Source: Saprospiraceae bacterium (GTDB lineage: Bacteria; Bacteroidota; Bacteroidia; Chitinophagales; Saprospiraceae). Taken from it: a DNA stretch of 64,000 nucleotides. Positions 29,274-38,800 of the stretch are shown piece by piece. How positions within the stretch are numbered: position 1 is the stretch's first letter; every line of letters begins with the position of its first letter. The translations under genes were made by a program, and so were the position numbers. The notes below the pieces were generated by a model. That model ran no database searches, was not told the origin of the DNA, and was given only the letters and a program-made list of their open reading frames with translations. The DNA is taken from positions 62,001-126,000 of the forward strand of contig JANQLV010000005.1 in the NCBI GenBank assembly GCA_028280415.1. Direction: 5' to 3'.

Positions 29274-29662
29274 GAAAAAGATCATACTTATACTGTTCGT
29301 AAAGGAAAATGGATCAAGCATATGCAAGCATCATAAATAGAGCCTTAATCTTATCCCGGACTGTGGGTGTGTGAGGAGTTTTAAAATATATAAAAATACT
29401 ATATGAACAATGCCGGGTTTTGCAGATATTTAATTATCTTTGCTTTGTCCTAAAAACGAAAACCTCCTCTTTGAAGAGACTTTACATTCTAAAACCGTTT
29501 CAAAGTTATATTGAATTAAATTTGAATGTGAGAAATATAATCTCTTTTATATTTTGACGTTTCTGGTTTATCATCCCTTTTCAATACCCTTGGACAATCC
29601 AAATTAAAGCTGAATCTTAGGTAATATCCTATTTATTTTATTAGTCTTACTGAGTTATTAGA
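29274..29662. other. Leader and promoter region of giant gene C
   Basis: This AT-rich region of about 390 bases holds one TATCTTTG box (29435-29442) that fits the Bacteroidota -7 element. The nearest TTTG upstream is only 12 bases away, too close for a standard -33 element. No gene is apparent. Confidence 0.35.
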
Positions 29663-32600
29663 ATGCGATTAATAACGCTATTTTTATTAGTTAAGGTAGG
29701 GGCAATGATCTCATGTCCTTTATTTGCACAAGTTACTGCTGACTTCACCGCAAATATAACTTCCGGCTGTGGTTCATTACAGGTATCTTTTTTAGATCAA
29801 TCTACTTCTGTTAGTGGTTCTGTCGTTTCCTGGAACTGGGATTTGGGAGGTGTAAACTCAACAAACGAAAACCCCGGACGTATTTTCGGAAGCCCTGGTA
29901 GTTATACGATTTGTCTTACAGTAACGGATAGCGAAGGCAACTCAGATACGGAGTGTCGGCAAAATTATATTACAGTCTTTAATTTACCACAACCAGCTTT
30001 TGAAGCAAACGAACAGTTTGGCTGTGTCCCTACGGAAATTACTTTTGATGATCTTTCAACTTCTGAGGATGGAACAATTACTCAGTGGGTTTGGGGACTG
30101 GGAGGTTCTACAGGGGTTGTCATTGAAAATAACAGCAATAGCGTATCAAGTACTTACGAGAATGCGGATACTTATACAATCAGTTTGACAGTAAGCGATG
30201 ATAATGGTTGTGTGAATACGATTACCGAAGAAAACTATATCACAATATTTGACTTTCCTCTTATTGATATTTCTCTAAGTGATACTTTTGCCTGTGATCC
30301 TCCTTTTATAGTAGATATAACAAATAATAATCCTGATCCTAATGTAGAATATACCTGGGATTTTGGAAATGGAACGCCCTTTTTTCAGGGAACTGATCCG
30401 CCTCCAATGGTATACTCAAATGAAGGAGATTTCACTGTTTCTATTATCGCGGAAAATGGGATGACTAATTGTACGGATACTTTGATTTTAGAAGATATAA
30501 TCACAGTTGGAAATACCCTGGATTTTAGCTATGATATTGCACAAGGCTGTGAAGATTTAAGTGTTGCTTTTAGTAATAATACTTTGGGGATGGTAAACCC
30601 GCAATGGGATTTCGGGGACGGAAATATTGGTTTTGGAAATAATGTAAATCATGTATATACGGATGCCGGATGTTATTTTGTAAGGCTAAGTGGTTTGGTG
30701 AATGCTTGTCCGGATACTTTGATCAGTACAGAATGCATTGAAGTTTTTCCAATGCCTACAGTTAGTTTTTCCAATAATAATCCAATCGGCTGCACTGTTC
30801 CCCATACGGCCAGTTTCTTTGGAGCTTCCGATATTGGAACAATTTATAATTGGGATTTTGGAGATGGTACGACCAGTAATCAGCAAACACCTGTACATAC
30901 TTTTGAAAACTTTGGTATATACCCGGTTACTCTGGAAGTTACGGATCCCAATGGCTGCACAAATACAATTACGGATACTATCCGTCTCATTGAATTGGAA
31001 GCAATTATGAATTTTGATGTGGTTTCAGGATGTAGTCCGGTAAATTTTTCCATTGATGAAAGTTCTATTTCTGTAAGTCCGATTACTTCCTGGTATTGGG
31101 CGGTAGATACTGCTTTTTCCGATCCCAACTTCCCACTCATAACATCAACAAGTCCCTCACCTTCCTTTAGTATTATTGATACTGGTTGGTATGATATTAC
31201 GCTGGTAGTAACGAACTCGCTGGGCTGTACAGATACAATAGTTAATCCCGGAGCAATAGGAGTGGGAATCCCACCGCAAATAGACTTTTCAGCTCTACCG
31301 CAAATTGCCTGTGTAGATGAACCCGTGCAATTTACTGATCTCAGTAGTAATTACGGTGATTGGTGGTTTTGGGAGTTTGGAGATGGGGGGATTTCCAATG
31401 AACAAAATCCTTCACATGCTTTTAACCAGCCGGACACTTTTGATATAACACTGACGGTTGCACACAACGGTTGCCTTAACACGTATATGATTCCCGATTA
31501 TATCATTGTTCAGGAACCTTTGGCAGCTTTTGAAATACAGCAAAATTGTATTAACCCTTTTAACGTTTCTTTCATTAATAATTCGGTCGGAGCAGATTCT
31601 ACCTTCTGGGATTTTGGCTATGATGAGTTAAATACTGATACCAGTTCGGTACTTGAACCTACGGTCAATTATCCCGGAACTGGATGCTACGAGGTTACCT
31701 TGATTGTTTTTAACTTTACAACTAACTGTATTGATACTTCCAGACAAAACTTCTGTATTACCGATCCGGCGGCTTCTTTTACCGTCTCTCCACTTTCAGG
31801 ATGTAGCCCTCTTAATATTGAAATCGAAAATAATTCTCTGTTTGATATAGCCTGGGAATGGTCTGCTCCCGGTGCGGTCGTTCAGGGAGCAGATCAGCCG
31901 GAACCCAATATTACTTATCCGACTCCGGGAATTTATTCAGATATCCAGTTGGTTATTACAGATATGAATAATTGCCAGGATACCATCGTTTTTGAGGAAG
32001 ATATTTTAGTGGATGGTGTAACGGTTGATTTTAATGCGATACCCACCGGAGGATGTGAACCCTTACAAGTCGATTTTATTGATAATTCAAGCAGTTTTAT
32101 TAGTCCGATTGTATCTTGGGCCTGGGATATTAATAATGGTGCACTAATTACTACAGATCAAAACACTTCCTTTTTCTTTTCAGAAACGGGCACTTATCCG
32201 GTGACACTTACGGTTACAAACGAATGGGGATGCCAAACGACACTGGAAGTAGAAAATGCGGTTAATGTTACTTTGCCTGCGGTTTTATTCAATACCGATT
32301 CTATTACCTGTCCGGCAGATACCGTTGATTTTACCAATCTGTCGGAAGGGCAGGGGTTAAGCTATTTCTGGAACTTCGGAGACGGAGGAAGTTCAACAGA
32401 AGCTGAACCTTCTTACCAGTTTGTAAATCCCGGGCTATTCAATGTTTGTCTAACCATTACCGATTTTGCAGGCTGTGATCAGACCTATTGCCAAAGTATT
32501 GAAATCGTTGTTCCCAATGCTGCTTTTACAGTTGATTCTACTTCGGCGAATTGTCCGCCCTTAATTGTCAATTTTGAAAATGAATCGCTCAATACCATAA

Positions 32601-35242
32601 ACTACGAATGGAACTTTGGGGATGAAAGTGGTATCTCGGATTTGGAAAATCCCGCTCATGTATATACAGTACCCGGAGTTTATGATGTAAGCCTGATCGC
32701 AAGACTTAATGAAAATTGTGTTGATACATTATTGATTCCGGATTTGATTGAATTGGAGGGGCCGTTGGGAGCTTTTTCCTTCGATATGGATACGGTTTGT
32801 ATCCCCGATGTAATAACCTTTTTTGGCTCTTCAATAGGAGAATATATGTATATCTGGGATTTCGGAGACGGGATGGTAGATACGACATTTAATACAAGTG
32901 CAGATACCATTACTCATATTTACCAGGAAGCAGGAAAATTTGTACCTAAATTGAGTCTGGTTAATACCGAAAACTGTTTACGTACCTTAGAGTCCCCGGA
33001 CACCATCCACGTAGGTATTTTGGATATCGATTTTTCCGCAACGGATTCGACCTTATGTGAGGGCATTGGAACGACCCGTTTTATTAACCTTATTAATTCC
33101 AGTGAACCGATTGTTGATCTTTTGTGGTTGTTTGAAGACGGAAATCCGGCAATGAGTTCGGCTTTCGAGCCATTGGTTAGTTTTCCGAATATGGGAGTTT
33201 ATGATGTTACTTTGATGGTGGAAAATACTTTTTGCAGGGATACGATATCAAAAGAGGATTTTATTGGTGCAGGGGCTTTACCTGTTGCAGCTTTTGATAC
33301 CGATTTCGATCAGGGATGTTTACCTCTGGGGGTTCAGTTTACAGATCAATCGACGGTATCCAGCGGTTCAATTACATCTTGGGACTGGGCTTTCGGTGGC
33401 ATTGGGGGAGCGGATATTCCCAATCCATTTTTTGAATATATTTCACCCGGAGATTTTGAAGTAGAGCTGGTTGTAACGACCGAATTTAATTGTTCCGATA
33501 CTGTTTCTGCTCCAATAACTGTATTTGAGGCAGCTCAACCTTTCCTTTCACTCTCCGAGCCGGAAATATGTATTGGAGATGTGATTCAATTGGGGGTAGC
33601 TTTTCCGTCGGATACCAGTGGACTGGATTTTTTCTGGCTGGACGATCCCTCCCTAAGTTGTACAGATTGTCTGGAACCATTTGCAAATCCTGTGGAGACA
33701 ACTACTTATTCCTTTGTCAGTACAACTGCCGAAGGATGTGTAGATACGAGTTCTATCCTGATAAACGTGTTACCTTATGAAATTCCAAATATCAGCTTGA
33801 CGGAGGACACAACGATTTGTATCAACGAATCTATTCAATTAGTGGCTACTGCCGATGGAATAGTGGTATACAATTGGGAAAATACCGACAGTATTAGTTG
33901 TCTGGATTGTAATAATCCGCTGGTGAACCCCTTGCTTCCTACAATGTATACCCTTACAGTAACTAATTCTTTTGGCTGCGATGCCGTAGACTCTGTTTTG
34001 GTTGATGTTGTTGATCAAAATCAGGATTTATTTAGTGGAGACCGAACGATTTGCCGTGGTGACAGTGTACAATTATCGGTGCTGGTGGATGGTTCAATTA
34101 CCTGGATAAACAGCGATGATCTTTCCTGTGATGACTGCCCTGATCCCATTGCTTTTCCATTGGAAACCGCTATCTATCCGGTTCAATTGTTTACAAGTGA
34201 TTTCAATTGTGAACTTTTAGATACCCTGACAGTGCAGGTCTACGGCCCTGAAGATATAGATGCCGGAGAGGATACCCGGATTTGTATTGGAGAACAAATA
34301 GTATTGGACGGATTCTCCAATAGCTCTGGGGATATTCTCTGGACACCTTCCATAACGCTGGATGATAACAATGTGCTTAATCCGCTTGCAACACCCAATG
34401 ACAGCACGATGTACTTTCTGACAGTAACGGATGATCTTTGTGTATTAGAGGATTCCGTTTTGATTGATGTACAATTCGTTACAAATGTAGAGAGTTTTGA
34501 ATATGAAATATGTGCCGGAGATACGGTTCAATTATCATATATCGGTGAGGCAGATGATCAAGTCTGGACGCCGGTTAGTACCTTGTCCAATCCTTTTGAA
34601 GCCAGCCCGCTGGCATTTCCCAATGAGACTACTGAATACCTGCTTAATGCCGGCTTGTCGACTTGTGAGAATGACACCGCCGTAGCTTTGGTAATTGTTA
34701 ATCAGGGGCCTGAAGTACAGGGACCGGATAGTTATGATAAATTTCCAGGGGTTGATGTACAGATAGAGGTAGAAGTCCTTACGGGAAGTGGTGATTATAC
34801 TTTTGACTGGTTGCGTTTTGATGGCCTGTCCTGTAACAATTGTCCGGATCCGATTTTGTCTCTGGATACCAGTGGATTTTACCCATTAATCGTCTACGAT
34901 GAATTTAATGGTTGTGAAACGGAAAAGCTGGTATTTATTAATCGCCTGCGTTCTTGTGATGAAGATTTGCTGTTTGTACCCAATATTTTTACACCCAACG
35001 ATGATGGGAATAATGATAAACTCAAAATTTTTAGTGGTACAATAACAGATATTTACACTTTCAGAATATTTAATCGTTGGGGAGGATTGGTTTTTGAGAC
35101 AAACGACATTAATGAAGGTTGGGATGGTACCTATAAAGGCAGGAAAATGCCCTCCGGAGTTTATATCTATTTAATTGAAGCACCTTGTCCCATTAATAAT
35201 TTGAGATTTTTAAAAAAAGGAGATATCTCCCTGATTCGGTGA
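29663..35242 (+). CDS. Giant PKD-repeat surface protein C, T9SS type B sorting domain
   Basis: This 1859-residue protein has a signal peptide ending CPLFAQ, fifteen PKD-like modules (for example YTWDFGNGTPF, IYNWDFGDGTT, FWEFGDGG) and six Ig-like modules of the LSCxDCxxPxxxP type. It ends in a CHU_C type B sorting domain (LLFVPNIFTPNDDGNND, FRIFNRWGGLVFE, WDGTYKGR, PSGVYIYLIEAPC). It is colinear with copies A and B over its whole length. It ends only 4 bases before the convergent stop of the deoxynucleoside kinase gene, with no terminator hairpin between them, so the two transcripts probably overlap. Function is inferred as for the other copies: a long extracellular adhesin on the T9SS type B route. 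Confidence 0.9.
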   Translation: MRLITLFLLVKVGAMISCPLFAQVTADFTANITSGCGSLQVSFLDQSTSVSGSVVSWNWDLGGVNSTNENPGRIFGSPGSYTICLTVTDSEGNSDTECRQNYITVFNLPQPAFEANEQFGCVPTEITFDDLSTSEDGTITQWVWGLGGSTGVVIENNSNSVSSTYENADTYTISLTVSDDNGCVNTITEENYITIFDFPLIDISLSDTFACDPPFIVDITNNNPDPNVEYTWDFGNGTPFFQGTDPPPMVYSNEGDFTVSIIAENGMTNCTDTLILEDIITVGNTLDFSYDIAQGCEDLSVAFSNNTLGMVNPQWDFGDGNIGFGNNVNHVYTDAGCYFVRLSGLVNACPDTLISTECIEVFPMPTVSFSNNNPIGCTVPHTASFFGASDIGTIYNWDFGDGTTSNQQTPVHTFENFGIYPVTLEVTDPNGCTNTITDTIRLIELEAIMNFDVVSGCSPVNFSIDESSISVSPITSWYWAVDTAFSDPNFPLITSTSPSPSFSIIDTGWYDITLVVTNSLGCTDTIVNPGAIGVGIPPQIDFSALPQIACVDEPVQFTDLSSNYGDWWFWEFGDGGISNEQNPSHAFNQPDTFDITLTVAHNGCLNTYMIPDYIIVQEPLAAFEIQQNCINPFNVSFINNSVGADSTFWDFGYDELNTDTSSVLEPTVNYPGTGCYEVTLIVFNFTTNCIDTSRQNFCITDPAASFTVSPLSGCSPLNIEIENNSLFDIAWEWSAPGAVVQGADQPEPNITYPTPGIYSDIQLVITDMNNCQDTIVFEEDILVDGVTVDFNAIPTGGCEPLQVDFIDNSSSFISPIVSWAWDINNGALITTDQNTSFFFSETGTYPVTLTVTNEWGCQTTLEVENAVNVTLPAVLFNTDSITCPADTVDFTNLSEGQGLSYFWNFGDGGSSTEAEPSYQFVNPGLFNVCLTITDFAGCDQTYCQSIEIVVPNAAFTVDSTSANCPPLIVNFENESLNTINYEWNFGDESGISDLENPAHVYTVPGVYDVSLIARLNENCVDTLLIPDLIELEGPLGAFSFDMDTVCIPDVITFFGSSIGEYMYIWDFGDGMVDTTFNTSADTITHIYQEAGKFVPKLSLVNTENCLRTLESPDTIHVGILDIDFSATDSTLCEGIGTTRFINLINSSEPIVDLLWLFEDGNPAMSSAFEPLVSFPNMGVYDVTLMVENTFCRDTISKEDFIGAGALPVAAFDTDFDQGCLPLGVQFTDQSTVSSGSITSWDWAFGGIGGADIPNPFFEYISPGDFEVELVVTTEFNCSDTVSAPITVFEAAQPFLSLSEPEICIGDVIQLGVAFPSDTSGLDFFWLDDPSLSCTDCLEPFANPVETTTYSFVSTTAEGCVDTSSILINVLPYEIPNISLTEDTTICINESIQLVATADGIVVYNWENTDSISCLDCNNPLVNPLLPTMYTLTVTNSFGCDAVDSVLVDVVDQNQDLFSGDRTICRGDSVQLSVLVDGSITWINSDDLSCDDCPDPIAFPLETAIYPVQLFTSDFNCELLDTLTVQVYGPEDIDAGEDTRICIGEQIVLDGFSNSSGDILWTPSITLDDNNVLNPLATPNDSTMYFLTVTDDLCVLEDSVLIDVQFVTNVESFEYEICAGDTVQLSYIGEADDQVWTPVSTLSNPFEASPLAFPNETTEYLLNAGLSTCENDTAVALVIVNQGPEVQGPDSYDKFPGVDVQIEVEVLTGSGDYTFDWLRFDGLSCNNCPDPILSLDTSGFYPLIVYDEFNGCETEKLVFINRLRSCDEDLLFVPNIFTPNDDGNNDKLKIFSGTITDIYTFRIFNRWGGLVFETNDINEGWDGTYKGRKMPSGVYIYLIEAPCPINNLRFLKKGDISLIR

Positions 35243-35246
35243 TGGA

Positions 35247-35900
35247 TTAAACGACAAAACTTAAATGATGCATCCCCGGAGCATAGGTTTTACTCAATGC
35301 CTCTACAATCATTTTATAATGCTTTTCATCTTTTAAAAAATCAATTTGATCCACATCAATGATAAGAATTGGCAATTTGCGCTCTGTTCGGAAATATTCG
35401 AAATATGTATTTTGAATTCCGTTTAGATATTCTGCTTTTATATCTTGTTCGTAGGCCCTGCCACGTTGCTTGATATTCTGCAATAAATTGTCGACAGATC
35501 GGTGCAGATAAACTAATAGTTCCGGTTTTGGAAAAGTTGAATTGAGAATATTAAAAAGTCTTTGAAATAAGCGATTCTCTTCCTCGTTTAGGTTGTTTTT
35601 TGCAAAAAGCAATGTTTTTAGAAAAAAATAATCCGCAAGGATAAATTCCTGGAAAAGACTAAACTGAGCCAGGTTTTCTTGTAATTGCTTATGTCTTTCG
35701 GTCATAAAAAATAACTCAACCGGAAAAGCGTAGCGTTCCTGGTTTTCATAAAAGTAAGGCAGAAAAGGATTATCGGTAAACTGCTCAAGAATGAGGCGGC
35801 AGTTGAAATCGACTTCCAGCATTTTGCAAAGCGTGGTCTTGCCTGCACCAATATTACCTTCGATTGCAATGTATTGATATGGGAATTTAATCTCGCTCAT
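35247..35900 (-). CDS. Deoxynucleoside kinase family protein
   Basis: Cytosolic kinase of the dNK family (deoxyadenosine, deoxyguanosine or deoxycytidine salvage), 217 residues from ATG 35900. A longer frame exists upstream but lies inside folK. The P-loop IEGNIGAGKTTL is at about residues 12-23. LEQFTDNPFLPYFYEN gives the substrate-binding Glu and following segment. The Arg of the ERxxx region (MTERHKQLQ) and a lid RGRAYEQDI are present. The TTxPxPDL-type stretch appears as FPKPELLVYLHRS. The start codon overlaps the end of folK by 14 bases, which indicates translational coupling. The exact nucleoside cannot be assigned from the sequence. Confidence 0.88.
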   Translation of the reverse strand: MSEIKFPYQYIAIEGNIGAGKTTLCKMLEVDFNCRLILEQFTDNPFLPYFYENQERYAFPVELFFMTERHKQLQENLAQFSLFQEFILADYFFLKTLLFAKNNLNEEENRLFQRLFNILNSTFPKPELLVYLHRSVDNLLQNIKQRGRAYEQDIKAEYLNGIQNTYFEYFRTERKLPILIIDVDQIDFLKDEKHYKMIVEALSKTYAPGMHHLSFVV

Positions 35901-36396
35901 AGTTTGTTTCAGCAATGTATACTTCAAGGGGATCTTTGGATTCCCAATATAGTGTTTCAATCGTTTTCTTAAAAATCGGATGCTCAATTTCTCCGGCTAT
36001 TTCCATTAACGGAATCAGGGTGAAATTGCGTTCGTGTAAATGTTTATGGGGAATAATCAATTGTTCGCTGTTTAGCTGAAGGTTATTGAAAAGTAAAATA
36101 TCAATATCAATGACTCTGGAACCCCATTTGGCATTCCTGATTCTGCCTAGCGATTTTTCTATATCTAATAATTGCTCCAGCAAAGAAAAAGGGTTGAAAT
36201 GCGTATTTATCTTTAGGGCCTGATTGAGGAAATCCGGTTGGTTTTGTTTCCCCCAGGCCTTAGTCTCATAGTATTGAGAAGCCCCCCTGATCTCGCCAGC
36301 ATGTTTTTCTATTAACTCCCCGGCAGTCTTTAAATTATCAAATCGATCTCCCAGATTACTGCCCGTCAAAAGATAGGCAATGTTTGTATTACTCAT
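35887..36396 (-). CDS. folK: 2-amino-4-hydroxy-6-hydroxymethyldihydropteridine pyrophosphokinase
   Basis: HPPK transfers pyrophosphate from ATP to 6-hydroxymethyl-7,8-dihydropterin in folate synthesis. The 169-residue length is typical. Family motifs appear in order: LLTGSNLGDR near the start, QPDFLNQ, LGRIRNAKWGSRVIDIDILL (the signature with catalytic Asp pairs), and IPHKHLHERNFTLIPL. A TAAATTTG box ends 4 bases before the ATG, so the message may be leaderless. The gene is followed by, and overlaps, the deoxynucleoside kinase gene. This folK-dNK order is familiar to me from other Bacteroidota. Confidence 0.95.
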   Translation of the reverse strand: MSNTNIAYLLTGSNLGDRFDNLKTAGELIEKHAGEIRGASQYYETKAWGKQNQPDFLNQALKINTHFNPFSLLEQLLDIEKSLGRIRNAKWGSRVIDIDILLFNNLQLNSEQLIIPHKHLHERNFTLIPLMEIAGEIEHPIFKKTIETLYWESKDPLEVYIAETNYERD

Positions 36397-36498
36397 GCTG
36401 CAAATTTAAAAATAGCTGGCTTGATTTTATTAGAGTCTGCTCAGATTTTATTCCAAAAGTCGGCAAAAAACTATATGGGAATAAGTTAAAATCAGGAA

Positions 36499-36534
36499 TA
36501 AATTTGCAAAAATAAACCGATCGGTTTATTTTTG
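36499..36534 (+). promoter_or_regulatory. Promoter -7 box with 28-bp TetR-type palindrome
   Basis: TAAATTTG (36499-36506) fits the Bacteroidota -7 element, although no good -33 TTTG is seen. Directly after it lies a perfect 28-bp palindrome (36507-36534) centred on AAACCGATCGGTTT. It would cover the transcription start of the DinB-like/TetR pair, as expected for autorepression by the TetR protein encoded second. Confidence 0.7.
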
Positions 36535-36549
36535 AATTAAACTAAACCA

Positions 36550-37104
36550 ATGAAAAGCACGATTCAGCCTTATTCTAAATCGGAAATTTCGGAAGCCCTG
36601 CGAATAGCTTATGGACAGGTAGACGAGCAGATTAGCCCTCTGGAACTACCTGTTTTTCACAGGCAGCCCATACAAAGATGGTCTATTGCAAACCAGGTGG
36701 AACATTTGATTATTTCATCAAAAGGTGTGGCTTCTGCTTTAAAAATGCCCAAAGAACAATTGGCGAAATTTGGCATACCGGAAGCACCATCCAGAGATTA
36801 TGATACGCTGTCTAAAGACTATTATGCTATACTGAACCAGGGCATGAAAGCGCCTCCGCAGTTTGATCCGAATGTAGAAGAAAATACTGGTGTCGATCAA
36901 CTTTTGGGGAACTGGAAGATGATAGGAGATAAATTTGAAAAGAGAATATCCGAATGGGATGATAAGGATTTGGATAATTATTTATTGCCTCATCCGGCGT
37001 TGGGTTTGCTAACGATCAGAGAAATGTTACTCTTTACTATTTTGCATACTAAGCATCACTTAAAAGCAATACAAGAATTGATAAAAGAAGCAAATGTCAA
37101 TTAA
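36550..37104 (+). CDS. DinB-like protein
   Basis: This 184-residue protein looks like a DinB/YfiT-type four-helix bundle. The histidines of the usual metal site are seen in QVEHLI near residue 56 and HTKHHLKAIQ near the C-terminus (about 164-173). Family members bind a divalent metal, and some act as thiol-dependent transferases. The reaction of this one is unknown. It is the first gene behind the palindromic operator and lies 55 bases before the TetR gene, so it is probably the main target of that regulator. A stress or detoxification role is an inference from this context. Confidence 0.75.
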   Translation: MKSTIQPYSKSEISEALRIAYGQVDEQISPLELPVFHRQPIQRWSIANQVEHLIISSKGVASALKMPKEQLAKFGIPEAPSRDYDTLSKDYYAILNQGMKAPPQFDPNVEENTGVDQLLGNWKMIGDKFEKRISEWDDKDLDNYLLPHPALGLLTIREMLLFTILHTKHHLKAIQELIKEANVN

Positions 37105-37159
37105 GGGAATGTGTATTAGGCGTTGGTTAATAGTTTTTTATACAGTTCAATTAAATGTA

Positions 37160-37768
37160 ATGACAAAACTGGAAAAGTTTAAAAAAGCGGAAAGAACAAA
37201 GAACCTGATTGTACAGGAAGCAGCCGTTTTGTTCAATCAAAAAGGATATGCCGGTACTTCGATGCACGATATCATGAGTTCTACGGGATTGACCAAAGGT
37301 GGACTTTATGGAAATTTTAAAAGCAAGGAGGAAATAGCTATTGCTGCTTTTGAATTTGCAGTTGCTGCAGTTAATCGCGAAATATCCAAAAGAACCCATG
37401 TTGTGGAGCACACTTTGGACAAACTTAAGGTGGTGGTTTACTATTACAGAGAAAATCTTTTTACACCGGCTATAGCAGGTGGCTGTCCGATTTTAAATAC
37501 ATCTGTTGAAGCGGATGATAATAATCCTGTTTTAAGGCAAAAAGTGATTGAAGCACTGGATTATTGGCAAGGCAGAATTATTTATACGATCAAGAAAGGA
37601 ATAGAACGGGAGGAAGCCCGACCAGACATAGATGCTGCTGAATTTGCAGCATTGTTTATCAGCACACTGGAAGGAGGAATAATGATGGCCAGAATATACA
37701 AGGATCAAAAGTATTTTGATCTGGTAAGCAAACAATTATTAAGAATGATTGACGCTGCTAAATTATAG
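37160..37768 (+). CDS. TetR/AcrR-family transcriptional repressor
   Basis: A start at ATG 37160 gives 202 residues; upstream in-frame ATGs would add a 22-residue stretch out of line with the family. The N-terminal helix-turn-helix domain includes AAVLFNQKGYAGTSMHDIM and STGLTKGGLYGNFKSKEEI at about residues 18-60. The rest is a helical ligand domain with CPILNTSVEADD. It probably binds the palindrome upstream of the DinB-like gene and a related site overlapping its own stop codon. The ligand is unknown. Confidence 0.9.
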   Translation: MTKLEKFKKAERTKNLIVQEAAVLFNQKGYAGTSMHDIMSSTGLTKGGLYGNFKSKEEIAIAAFEFAVAAVNREISKRTHVVEHTLDKLKVVVYYYRENLFTPAIAGGCPILNTSVEADDNNPVLRQKVIEALDYWQGRIIYTIKKGIEREEARPDIDAAEFAALFISTLEGGIMMARIYKDQKYFDLVSKQLLRMIDAAKL

Positions 37769-37780
37769 ACCGGTTGGTTT
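37767..37780 (+). promoter_or_regulatory. Second TetR operator-like site
   Basis: AGACCGGTTGGTTT matches the palindrome core AAACCGATCGGTTT at 11 of 14 positions. It overlaps the TetR stop codon and lies 68 bases upstream of the alpha/beta hydrolase start. This suggests that the hydrolase is under the same repressor. Confidence 0.4.
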
Positions 37781-37848
37781 GTAAAAAATTGAACAGGACA
37801 AAAAAGTAAATGATATTTTAAACCTTTCCCCAAATCAAAATTGATCTT

Positions 37849-38754
37849 ATGGAAGTTGCAAATAACTATGAATTGATTATTTCAGATCACCCCAAACCCG
37901 AAGTACGGCTTAGAAGGCCAAAGCCCCTGGCATTCCGGTTTGTTCGCCTGGGGTTTAAGACCTTTGGGACATTATTTCCGGTCAGGGCGGCTCAATATGC
38001 TTTCAAGCTTTTTACCACGCCGCGAATTAATGCAACTCATAAAACTTCAGATACGGTACTGGAAAAAGCGAGAATTTTCGAATTTCTATACGGAAAATAC
38101 CTTTTAAAAGGATATGAATGGGGGAGTGGTGACCGGACGGTACTTCTGGTACATGGCTGGCGGTCAAGGGGTACGGCGCTTCGTTCTTTTGTTCCGGGAT
38201 TACTTGCAAAAGGTTATAGAATTGTTGCTTTTGATGCCCCCGCCCATGGAAACTCTCCGGGGAAAAGAACTACTTTGCCTCAGTTTAGCGGCGCAGTACG
38301 GGCAGTACTTAATCACCTCGGTGGAGTAGAAGGCGTGATTACACATTCCTTTGGTGGTCCCTCCACCATTTTCGCTCTACGGGCACAGGAGGAAGATTTT
38401 TCAATTAATAAAGTAGTACTGATTTCAACGCCTTCCAGTCTGGAAAATATGGCAGACGGCTTTATGAATGCTGTGAATGCACCAATGCCGGTAGTTAAAG
38501 AGTTTTACAGGATACTTGAAAACCGCATTGGAATCCCTCTCAGTCAGGCACATATTAGCAAATTTTACCCCGCCCTGGATATTGGTCAGACTTTATTGGT
38601 ACACGATGAGATGGATGAAATCGTTCCTTTTAACGAGGCAGAATCTATACTGAATCAATGGCCCGATACCCGGCTGGTAGCTACGAGTGGTTATGGACAT
38701 TATAAAATCATGAAAAACCCGGATGTGGTGGAACGGGTCGTGAATTTCTTTTGA
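37849..38754 (+). CDS. Alpha/beta hydrolase
   Basis: This 301-residue protein has no signal peptide. A first strand with LLVHGWRSRGTALR holds the HG oxyanion motif. The nucleophile serine is in THSFGG at about residue 167, the acid is probably in VHDEMDEIVP at about 247, and the histidine is in GYGHYKIM at about 283. These complete the Ser-Asp-His triad of the fold. The DAPAHGNS segment is typical of this subgroup of bacterial hydrolases. The substrate is unknown. A TetR-type operator-like site lies just upstream, linking it to the DinB-like/TetR pair. Confidence 0.85.
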   Translation: MEVANNYELIISDHPKPEVRLRRPKPLAFRFVRLGFKTFGTLFPVRAAQYAFKLFTTPRINATHKTSDTVLEKARIFEFLYGKYLLKGYEWGSGDRTVLLVHGWRSRGTALRSFVPGLLAKGYRIVAFDAPAHGNSPGKRTTLPQFSGAVRAVLNHLGGVEGVITHSFGGPSTIFALRAQEEDFSINKVVLISTPSSLENMADGFMNAVNAPMPVVKEFYRILENRIGIPLSQAHISKFYPALDIGQTLLVHDEMDEIVPFNEAESILNQWPDTRLVATSGYGHYKIMKNPDVVERVVNFF

Positions 38755-38800
38755 CTTGTCAGGTAGAGGTGCTAGATTTGTATTCAAATATTGATTTGTA

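Noticed and set aside
29435-29442. TATCTTTG as a full promoter for giant gene C
   Set aside because: The only TTTG upstream is 12 bases away, far short of the usual spacing of about 20, so it is kept only as a lone -7 match.
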